64,000 nt of DNA from Saprospiraceae bacterium (GTDB lineage Bacteria; Bacteroidota; Bacteroidia; Chitinophagales; Saprospiraceae), in assembly GCA_016718505.1 (NCBI GenBank), contig JADKDE010000002.1:868001-932000 (forward strand), read 5' to 3'. This document shows, piece after piece, positions 56,751 through 64,000 of the stretch (position 1 is its first letter; the number at the start of each line of letters is the position of its first letter). Under the pieces are notes generated by a model. The model made no database searches. It worked only from the letters and a program-made list of their open reading frames with translations, and was not told where the DNA came from. The position numbers were made by a program, and so were the translations under genes.

Positions 56751-56944
56751 TTAGTCCAAAGCGGTTTTATCAAGTCCAGCTTGTTTGAGTACGGCGAGGA
56801 AAGTACCTTTTCATATCCTTGCCGCCGTGTAAAGGCACAATAGCGGTTTTCTTGGTATCAGGATTATAATAAACCTTTGGAGCGCTTGAAAATAAAACCG
56901 TATTTTTCCAGTATTTTAATGAGATACTTGGGACTTAGGTTCAT
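56751..56944 (-). pseudogene. HicA toxin remnant, multiple frame breaks
   Basis: ATG at 56944 (overlapping the HicB stop as ATGA) reads MNLSPKYLIKILEKYGFIFK and RSKG, then shifts to YYNPDTKKTAIVPLHGGKDM, then to VLKQAGLDKTALD at 56751. The GSH active-site segment is deleted. So the toxin is dead while the HicB next to it is intact. Confidence 0.75.
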
Positions 56945-57165
56945 ACAGCTTCAAGGGTTAATGAATATTCCAATGTATTGCTATCATCTGGAATGGTTTC
57001 GCCTCTTTCTTTCAATTCTTCAATATATAATTCTATGGCCTCTTTTGCCATTGCAATAGCCTCATCCAAATTGTCACCGTAAGTTATGCAGCCCTGCAAA
57101 GCAGGAACAGATACAGTATAACCACTTTCGGGTTCTTTATGCAAATGTATTTTGTATGTGTACAT
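56941..57165 (-). CDS. HicB antitoxin (partner toxin lost)
   Basis: 74 residues: MYTYKIHLHKEPESGYTVSV, PALQGCITYGDNLDEAIAMA and KEAIELYIEELKERGE, the standard HicB/UPF0150 pattern. Intact. Confidence 0.88.
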   Translation of the reverse strand: MYTYKIHLHKEPESGYTVSVPALQGCITYGDNLDEAIAMAKEAIELYIEELKERGETIPDDSNTLEYSLTLEAV

Positions 57166-57250
57166 AATTAATTTAGATTATTTAAAAAAATAACTGAAAC
57201 AAAGTTAAACTAAATGTTTCAGAAAATTAATTACAAAAAAATATTTCTCT

Positions 57251-57362
57251 TTCTGGCGCAAGTCTCTCACTTGTGTCAAAGCTACGTACGGTTAGTTGCT
57301 ATAGTTTGCCATATAGCCAAGGAAGGAGAGTTGGGGTATAAGTTTAGCAGCTTGGGTTAGCT
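57251..57362. repeat. Dispersed intergenic repeat, family A, copy 7 joined to the gcaagtc repeat
   Basis: tctggcgcaagtctctcacttgtgtc followed by gctacgtacggttagttgctatagtttgccatatagccaagg. It combines fragments of the 17163 type and family A, so the two may be parts of one element. Confidence 0.65.
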
Positions 57363-57375
57363 TTAGGATATTGCT

Positions 57376-57690
57376 TTAAGAATAATCTTTGAGGAGATTA
57401 TTTATTTCTTTATCTGAATACTGTCTTTTTCGCCTTTGTGGTAGATGGAAAGTAGGAAAACAGTGTTGTCAATAATTTTCACAAAAGATATAACCCTTGC
57501 ACCGCCAGACTTTCCTTTGTTTTTTGAACCAATGGCAAGTCGTTTTTATAAACATCATTTCCAAAGGCTTTCCAGAAGTTGGGTTATCGGCAAGTCTTGC
57601 CTAACTCTGCAATCGGTACGAAGGAAGCGTATTTTTAATGAGTTTTTAGCTTCCTTTTTAAAGTTGCAGTAAGTTCAATCTATAACTCAT
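57376..57690 (-). pseudogene. RelE-like toxin remnant
   Basis: ATG at 57690 reads MSYRLNLLQL and then several stops and shifts. The recognisable later parts are ARVISFVKIIDNTVFLLSIY, HKGEKDSIQ and DKEINNLLKDYS at 57376. It resembles the toxin at 55209 but is much more decayed. Confidence 0.6.
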
Positions 57691-57882
57691 TCAAAAATCA
57701 TTTAAAGAGGTGGTTTTAGCTTACTTTTTAATCATGCTTTCCAAACCTCTTTAGATTGTTTAAGATTTTTCTTTTGTGGGCTCTTCATCCGTTTCAATTT
57801 TCTTAACGTAATGGAGGTTTTTAGCCAGTTCAATAAAGTGGCTATATTCTTTATCCGTAGTATAAACAGTTACGTGTCTCAT
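57680..57882 (-). pseudogene. Antitoxin remnant for the decayed RelE-like toxin
   Basis: ATG at 57882 reads MRHVTVYTTDKEYSHFIELA, KNLHYVKKIE and so on, and stops after KEKS. A shifted frame, SKEVWKA and further, ends near 57680 at the toxin start. It is the same layout as the antitoxin at 55534. The gap 57883-58180 holds no gene. Confidence 0.55.
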
Positions 57883-58180
57883 GCTACCTGAATGTTTTTT
57901 TAAGAATTATTAAAATTTATTTCTAGTTAAACGCATATCAAAGTTACGTTTTAAATAGCATTTATCTTCCTTTATACCTTTGCATTTTTTTTAATGATTC
58001 CAGTGTTCTGTAATTTTATTCAATTCGTTTATCTCCAATATTTCAATAATAAAGCCAAAGGCTCAAAAATGACTTTTGCCCTTTCATTTTACAAAGTTAA
58101 TAAAATTGACTAACAAAATCAATGAGACAAATTCAATAGGACTAAAATGCCCGTATTGGGTTTGTACCCTTATTGTGTAT

Positions 58181-58570
58181 TTACATGTTGTGCGGATCTA
58201 TAATATCCAACCCTTCAATATTAATGAAATCAGCTGTATTCCTAGAAATTAAGATCAAATTATGGACTAATGCGGTAGCAGCAATGATAGCATCTCCAAG
58301 CTTTATTTTTTTGCTTTTTCGAAGATCTATCGTTTTAAGGGTAATTGCATCATCCAATGGTAAAATGCTAGCATGATTTATAAATTCTGCAAGTAGTTGC
58401 ATCTTTTCTGGTAATGGTTCACTATATCCCAAAGCCTCAATTTTTACAATTACTGATGTTATGAAATCTGTACTAAAAATATGTTCGACAAAAACAATAC
58501 CTTGATCGGGAAGAAGATTTGAAGTATAATCAATGATTACATTCGTGTCAATTAAAAATCTCTTTCCCAT
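58181..58570 (-). CDS. vapC: VapC-type PIN-domain ribonuclease toxin
   Basis: 129 residues. The N-terminal FLIDTNVIIDY carries the first PIN Asp, and KLGDAIIAATALVHN near 97 the second acidic pair. It cleaves RNA (tRNA or rRNA in characterised members). Its start overlaps the antitoxin stop by 19 bases. Intact. Confidence 0.88.
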   Translation of the reverse strand: MGKRFLIDTNVIIDYTSNLLPDQGIVFVEHIFSTDFITSVIVKIEALGYSEPLPEKMQLLAEFINHASILPLDDAITLKTIDLRKSKKIKLGDAIIAATALVHNLILISRNTADFINIEGLDIIDPHNM

Positions 58571-58797
58571 TCGTTTCTAGCTTTGGCAATAAAATCATTA
58601 AATTCTTTACCTTCTGTTTTTGTGAAAATACCTCTGTATTTGTTAGAAAATTTAATTAAAGAGTTGTTTTTTTCTGATATTAAACCTTCTTGTTTTTTAA
58701 AAACGATCAATTCTAACTCTTGCCCTAAATAATCATCAGGAACGTCAAGAATTACGTTGAACTTGCTCTCAGTTGGAGTTATGAAAGTTCGAATCAT
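58552..58797 (-). CDS. VapB-like antitoxin
   Basis: 81 residues: MIRTFITPTESKFNVILDVP with a short beta N-terminus, then FSNKYRGIFTKTEGKEFNDF. It is in the antitoxin position upstream of VapC. Confidence 0.78.
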   Translation of the reverse strand: MIRTFITPTESKFNVILDVPDDYLGQELELIVFKKQEGLISEKNNSLIKFSNKYRGIFTKTEGKEFNDFIAKARNEWERDF

Positions 58798-59054
58798 ATC
58801 AATTTATTTTATTTGAAATTAACAAGAATATGGGTATCAGTATATAATACATAAATTTTATCTAATACCATTTTCATTTTACAAAGTTAATAAAAAAACA
58901 ATCATTTTAGGTTAAAAACAAATGTCGATTGGATTAACTCGGAATTAGACTTAGTCTAGAAAAATTTATTGGAAAGATTCTAAAACGTACTAAAGAATTA
59001 TTGATCATTAGGTGCTTTTTTTTGTTATTTTGCCATAGAATACATTGATTTAAT

Positions 59055-59834
59055 ATGAAAAGATTAAAGTTGGGGATATCTCCGTGTCCTAACGACACCT
59101 TTATTTTTTATGGGATGATCCATCAAAAAGTCGATACAAAAGGCTTTCAGTTTGAAGTGGATTTTCTAGACATTCAAGCATTGAACAATGAATTGGAGAC
59201 TCTGTCTTACGACCTCATAAAAGTCAGTTACGTGAAAGCCCTTAGGGCAGCAAATGATTACCATCGATTGAGGGCTGGCGGTGCACTAGGGATAGGAGTG
59301 GGGCCATTGCTTATCAATAAGGGTACTGAATTCGATGCACAAAACGACAAAATTGCCATTCCTGGGAAAGATACCACGGCGCATTTTTTATTTAACTACA
59401 AATATCCTAATTCCAAGAATAAGATTTTTGCTTCTTTTGAAACCATTGAGGATTTGGTCTTAGAAGGAAAAGTGGACGCTGGGGTCATCATCCATGAAAA
59501 CAGGTTTACTTATTCGGATAAAGGATTGAGCAAAGTGGTGGATTTAGGGGAATACTGGGAAGAACAGACCCAAGGCCCGATTCCGCTTGGTGCCATCATG
59601 CTACAAAAAAAATCAGAAATTTCACCTTCAGACATGGATGAAATCATTGTTTCCAGCATCAAATATGCTTATGCGCACCAATCGGAAGCACTCGAATATT
59701 GCAGGAAATATGCCCAAGAAATGGATGAAAAAGTGATGCAGCAACATATTGATCTTTATGTGAACGAATATAGCTTGGATATTGGAAGAGCAGGGGAGAA
59801 GGCCATATTAACGATGTCTCACTTATTGGTATAA
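59055..59834 (+). CDS. mqnD: 1,4-dihydroxy-6-naphthoate synthase (futalosine menaquinone pathway)
   Basis: 259 residues. KLGISPCPNDTFIFYGMIH near 5 is the MqnD N-terminal block; then DLIKVSYVKALRAANDYHRL and GGALGIGVGPLLI, then IPGKDTTAHFLFNYKYP. It converts cyclic dehypoxanthine futalosine to the naphthoate precursor of menaquinone. Its presence means the organism uses the futalosine route. It stands alone here. Confidence 0.94.
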   Translation: MKRLKLGISPCPNDTFIFYGMIHQKVDTKGFQFEVDFLDIQALNNELETLSYDLIKVSYVKALRAANDYHRLRAGGALGIGVGPLLINKGTEFDAQNDKIAIPGKDTTAHFLFNYKYPNSKNKIFASFETIEDLVLEGKVDAGVIIHENRFTYSDKGLSKVVDLGEYWEEQTQGPIPLGAIMLQKKSEISPSDMDEIIVSSIKYAYAHQSEALEYCRKYAQEMDEKVMQQHIDLYVNEYSLDIGRAGEKAILTMSHLLV

Positions 59835-59922
59835 AAGAAAAAAGCCAAGCACACATTTGTACCCAGCTTTCAATTTTAGTATGTTCGAGACGGAAATTTG
59901 TTTTTCCTTAAAATTAAGACGT

Positions 59923-61736
59923 TTAAAATGATTCAAGAGTCAATCCAAACGCTTTAATATCTTTTGTTAACGTATTATAGATACTTGTATTTGTTGTTTC
60001 GTTGTTTGAAACCATTGTTTTTTTATGTGGATCATAAATTTTTTCAATATCCCGCTTAATACTGAGATATTTTTTGTTTAAATCGTACCAAGATTTTAAT
60101 TGTTGTGGATTATCAGGTGTCAATTTATTTTTTAATTCTTGAAAATTGCGTTGGTTCTCCGCATACATAATATCAAACTTTTTCAATAGTTTCTCACTTG
60201 CAAGTGAGTTCTTCTGAGGACTATTGGATTCAATGGCTACAATTTGCAAAGACTTCTTGATATCTGTTTTAGTCTTGGTCAGACTTTCCACCTTAGGTTT
60301 ATTCTGGGTAGAGACTGCCTTCTCCACTTTTCAGGTTCGTTGATTGCTTCAATTTTCTGAGCATTATCAGAAATAATGAGTTCACTTTTTAGATTTTCTA
60401 GAGACTTGGCTTCTTTTTCAAGCAAAAGGGCATCCTCGGGTGAAATCGATGTTTGGTTAGATTCTTTGGTGAGAACGATATCCTCATTGTCAGGTTTCTG
60501 TGTGGAATTTCCACGCCCATTCAATTGCAATTTTTCTATAGCAGGTCCAGCAAATCCCAAAATTGCAATAATGGCCATCACAATCCCGAAGCTCGACAAA
60601 TGCTTGCGCCAAGATTGCCTAAAACTCTCTTTTGGAATTTTTTTCCGACACAGTATTTGAGATATTCCACCAGGCGTTATCACGGAATCTTCTGTAAGAT
60701 TTGCTATAACTTTTGGTTCTTCATTAATGATATCAATTGGCACTTTGATTGGGAGTTCATCAACGATTGATTGCAGATCTTCAGGTCCATTAATCCAATC
60801 CTCTTCCGCAACGATTGGAGGCTCGAACGAGGCAGATTCAGCAGTATCAATTTCCGTGTGGCTTAATTCAATCTCTTTCTTCGCTAGATCAAACCAGTGG
60901 GCATTGTTGATTTTTTCATTGATAGAATGGGGTATTTCTTCTTGTGAAATGACTATTTGCTCATTTTCATCAAAAATTAGTTCTGTTTCTACTGGAAGTG
61001 CACTGGTCAACTCAACTGGGATTGACTGTTCTTCATGAGCATGTACCACAGCAAATGCTTGAAAATCCATCAGTCCTGCTTCCAGCAGAGTACTCTCTAT
61101 TTCGCTCAAATCGAGGTTTTCACCTTCAGACCAAGACAATGATTTCAATGCATCGATGGTATTATCAGTACCTATCGCCCACGATTCTTTGGATTTATTT
61201 TTGATTACTTTGAAAAACATCTTAGGAGTATTCTTTGTAGAACCCAGCCTTGCAGAATAATCATTCAACGGAATGTTTTTAAAACCATTTTCTTCAAAAT
61301 TTCCAAAGATCCAAGGACCGTTTGCAGCAATAATGATTTCATTTTTTCTAATAACTACAACTACAAGAGCCGCCTCTGCACCCAAAAGTTCTAGCCTCTC
61401 AAGGCTATATCTGAATATTTCATTGTGAACTTGCATAAAACTTTGCCTTAAAAAGGATTCCAGTTCTTGGAGTTTTGAAGGCAGCTCGAGATATGCGTTC
61501 AGCTTCTGTTCTATTTTTTCAAGAGTGAATTGAGCCACTTTATTGGCATAATGTTCCATCCCTGACCCTTGGACGAATAGATGAATATCATCTTTGAGGT
61601 CATTGATATTGGAGAAAACTTCCTTTTCAATAGCTGAATGATTGAGGTAGCGGCAGGAGTAAAGATTGGGGTTAAATTGGTTTGGGCCAATATGCTTTGA
61701 CAAAAACAATTTTTCTGTAGCTATCTTCTGAGACAT
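59923..61736 (-). CDS. PP2C-like (degenerate) phosphatase-fold membrane protein, one frame break
   Basis: N-terminal domain (1-240) with the PP2C layout: HLFVQGSGMEHYANKVAQFT near 52 where active members have DGMGGH, and AALVVVVIRKNEIIIAANGP near 126 where they have the GDSR block. The metal-binding Asp residues are missing, so it is likely a pseudophosphatase. An acidic linker follows, then a helix (FGIVMAIIAILGFAGPAI, near 395) and a Lys/Asn-rich coiled coil. The frame breaks near 60323-60327; one more A gives EPEKVEKAVSTQNKPK and 604 residues. Role unknown. Confidence 0.6.
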
Positions 61737-61971
61737 GGTCTAAGTTTATAGATTATAAATTAATACAATATCTAATTGTATTTAAATTAAGTACAAATAT
61801 ATATAATTAAAATGTAATACGATAATTTTTGTTATATTTTTATGCAAAAAATGGGTTTAGGACGTTAATTTTTTGTTATAAATTCAAATTACTAACAGGA
61901 TTATTTAACTTTGGACCGATTTTGGTGTTCATTAAGTTACCAATTTTTGAAAAAATCATCAAATTATTGAA

Positions 61972-64000
61972 ATGGATTTCTTAAAAAACTCTTTGAATAG
62001 TGGCGGCAAGATATTTTTATTTGTTGCCATGTTTTTTGCTTTAATCGGTTCTAGCGTCGCACAAATCAAAGATCCAGTCAAATGGTCTAAGCATGTGGTG
62101 AAAATTTCGGATTCCGAGTACAAACTCGTATTGAGAGGTACTTTGGATCATGAGTGGAATATATATTCTCAGTATCTAGTAGGAGAGGATGGTCCACAGA
62201 AAACTATGATTAAATTCGACAAGGCAAATGCAACATTACAGGGTAAAATCGAAGAATCGGGTCATAAAAAGAAGGATATGATGAGCTTTTTTGCCATGAA
62301 TGTCATCAAGTTTTATGATTATGTAGAATTTACTTCATTGGTTAAAGTCAAGGACAACACAAAGCCAGTAACAGGTACAGTATTTTACATGACCTGCGAC
62401 AATGAGCAGTGCCTACCGCCCAAAGAAGTGGCTTTTAGTTTCGATTTAAACAAGGACGCACAAGGCAGGACCTTCAAAAAAAAAAATAATGACGGATCAG
62501 TATTAGAAATTGAAAATACTACAACAGCAGCTACCCCAGTTGTTGATGCAATAGCTTCAGCGGACAAAGAGTCGTCCGATTTTGTAAATCCTACTGATTG
62601 GTCTATTTCCACTAAGAAGATAAATGAGAAGGAGTTGGAGCTTACCTTGTCCACAAAAATCCAAGACGGGTGGAATATTTACAGTCAAAACACTCCCGAA
62701 GGAGGTCCCATCCCAACTACACTTACACTAGAAGCTGCCGATAATTTTATATTAAAAGGTAAGGTAAAAGAGTCTGGCTCCAAAATGGTCTCGGGTTATG
62801 AGCCAATTTTTGAAATGAAGCTGACCAAATTCAAACACGATGCCACTTTTACCCAAACCATTGAAATTAAAGATCCCAATAAAAAAGTCAAAGGTTCTCT
62901 AGAATACCAGGCTTGCGATGACACAAAATGTTTGAACCCAACCCTTGTAAATTTTGAAGTAGATCCTGTTTCTGGAACAGCTGCAATCTTTGATGATGCG
63001 GGTTCACAAACCCAAGTAAATGCATCCAACTCTAACACAGGAAGTGGTACACCTGTAGCCTTTTCATTCGACAGGCAAGACGAAAATCATTCTTGTGACA
63101 ATGTGCATCAAGACGTAAGTACGGACAGTATGAGCCTATGGTGGATATTTGTATTGGGATTTGCGGGAGGGCTATTGGCAATACTAACACCATGCGTTTT
63201 TCCAATGATTCCACTTACGGTAAGTTATTTTACCAAAGGAGCTAAAGACAAAAAGAAAGGCTTGCGAGATGCCATTTTATACGGGCTTTCTATTATAGTA
63301 ATCTATATTTCCATTGGTTTAATCATAACCTCAGTATTCGGCGCAGATGCCTTGAATCAGTTGAGTACCAATCCATGGTTAAATATCGGATTTTGCATTT
63401 TATTCATCATTTTTGCCTTTTCATTTTTTGGATATTATGAAATAACCTTGCCCGCTTCTTGGGTCAATTCATCCGACAAAGCCGCAGACAAAGGAGGGCT
63501 TATTGGTATATTTTTTATGGCATTCACCTTGTCTTTGGTATCCTTTTCTTGTACTGGACCGATTATTGGGTCACTGCTGGTACAGACGGTTACAGGCGGC
63601 GGGGAGACTTTGTTTGGAAGAATTCCCCTAGCGCCACTTGTGGGTATGTTTGGATTTTCTTTAGCTCTTGCGTTGCCATTTGCATTTTTTGCCGCATTTC
63701 CAACCTGGTTACATGCATTGCCGAAGTCAGGATCTTGGATGAATACAGTAAAAGTTTCTCTAGGATTTATTGAAATAGCTCTAGCCTTAAAATTCCTTTC
63801 AATAGCTGATTTGACGATGGGATGGAAGATTTTGCCCTATGAATTGTTCCTAGGAGTTTGGGTCTTGTGTGCTTTGGCATTATTTGCCTATTTCATGGAT
63901 TGGTTTAGGTTTCCACACGATACGAAGGTTGAAAAGCTCAGCACTAGCAGGCTTTTATTGGCACTGGGTAGCTTAGCTGTGGCAATATACATGAGCACTG
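61972..64000 (+). CDS. dsbD: Thiol:disulfide interchange protein DsbD, 3' end outside window
   Basis: ATG at 61972, open to the window edge (676 codons). Signal peptide (FVAMFFALIGSSVAQ). Two tandem DsbD-alpha-like domains: one with FYMTCDNEQCLPPKE near 150, one with LEYQACDDTKCLNPT near 320, both with CxxxxC. A membrane part follows with LLAILTPCVFPMIPLTVSYF and SFSCTGPIIGSLL, the two Cys of the DsbD-beta domain. It moves electrons from cytoplasmic thioredoxin to the periplasm. The C-terminal thioredoxin domain is beyond the window. Confidence 0.92.
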   Translation, partial: MDFLKNSLNSGGKIFLFVAMFFALIGSSVAQIKDPVKWSKHVVKISDSEYKLVLRGTLDHEWNIYSQYLVGEDGPQKTMIKFDKANATLQGKIEESGHKKKDMMSFFAMNVIKFYDYVEFTSLVKVKDNTKPVTGTVFYMTCDNEQCLPPKEVAFSFDLNKDAQGRTFKKKNNDGSVLEIENTTTAATPVVDAIASADKESSDFVNPTDWSISTKKINEKELELTLSTKIQDGWNIYSQNTPEGGPIPTTLTLEAADNFILKGKVKESGSKMVSGYEPIFEMKLTKFKHDATFTQTIEIKDPNKKVKGSLEYQACDDTKCLNPTLVNFEVDPVSGTAAIFDDAGSQTQVNASNSNTGSGTPVAFSFDRQDENHSCDNVHQDVSTDSMSLWWIFVLGFAGGLLAILTPCVFPMIPLTVSYFTKGAKDKKKGLRDAILYGLSIIVIYISIGLIITSVFGADALNQLSTNPWLNIGFCILFIIFAFSFFGYYEITLPASWVNSSDKAADKGGLIGIFFMAFTLSLVSFSCTGPIIGSLLVQTVTGGGETLFGRIPLAPLVGMFGFSLALALPFAFFAAFPTWLHALPKSGSWMNTVKVSLGFIEIALALKFLSIADLTMGWKILPYELFLGVWVLCALALFAYFMDWFRFPHDTKVEKLSTSRLLLALGSLAVAIYMST

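Noticed and set aside
1..64000. tRNA, rRNA and CRISPR arrays
   Set aside because: Gaps were read on both strands for cloverleaf ends (CCA, GGTTCGAATCC-type loops) and regular repeats; none was convincing.

Overview
The window is AT-rich chromosomal DNA from a Bacteroidota bacterium, most likely of the Saprospiria/Chitinophagia type. The support is: type IX secretion C-terminal domains of both kinds (type B on the protein ending at 6956, type A on the protein ending at 12329), TTG-N19-TAnnTTTG promoters, MqnD of the futalosine menaquinone route, the ftsX-DUF3098-uppP-truB order, and a grasp-with-spasm peptide cluster. I cannot name a genus. The sequence carries many one-base indels, mostly in homopolymers and including one inside enolase, so several 'broken' genes are probably draft-assembly errors. 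I give those as single genes and state where the frame breaks.

Layout. 1-12.3 kb is housekeeping and envelope: an ether-lipid-like pair (YhhN and AGMO-type desaturase), an amidotransferase/ATP-grasp pair, a large T9SS type B surface protein, truB-uppP-DUF3098-ftsX, and a secreted SGNH-hydrolase-like protein. 12.4-21.4 kb is a very AT-rich accessory island with every gene on the minus strand: RmuC, a vWA-like lipoprotein, a PLD/coiled-coil/membrane protein, small secreted proteins, HigBA, a GNAT enzyme and an antitoxin remnant. Repeats bound and interrupt it. 21.5-35.3 kb returns to core genes: eno, a Tic20-like protein, hemB, an ElaA-type GNAT, an S9 peptidase, a glycosyltransferase fusion, recR, an FKBP, lpdA, ubiX, cca and an MCE/MlaD protein.

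35.7-52.2 kb is the most interesting part. It is a RiPP locus of the grasp-with-spasm (graspetide-like) type: a double-glycine precursor, a DUF6624 protein, an ATP-grasp ligase (gwsG), a small unknown ORF, a SPASM protein without the radical-SAM motif (gwsS), a C39-peptidase ABC exporter and an HlyD-type adaptor. It is followed by two TlpA-like thioredoxins, two more DUF6624 paralogues, a ChaN/EreA-like lipoprotein and other secreted unknowns. A promoter/leader segment of about 65 bp that encodes a tiny ORF occurs twice, about 320 bp upstream of the precursor and about 200 bp upstream of the second TlpA gene. The likely job is to make, export and oxidatively handle an ester- or amide-crosslinked peptide.

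52.3-53.8 kb is an orphan Rhs C-terminal cassette with an M91-like metallopeptidase toxin and a candidate immunity lipoprotein. 54.0-58.8 kb is a toxin-antitoxin graveyard: MntA/HepT, HicBA and VapBC look intact, while four other modules keep a recognisable antitoxin but have a truncated, nonsense-bearing or frameshifted toxin. Copies of a hairpin-containing intergenic repeat sit between them, and one copy interrupts a ParE-like toxin. 59-64 kb holds mqnD, a degenerate PP2C-like membrane protein and the 5' part of dsbD, which runs off the window. I found no tRNA, rRNA or CRISPR array.
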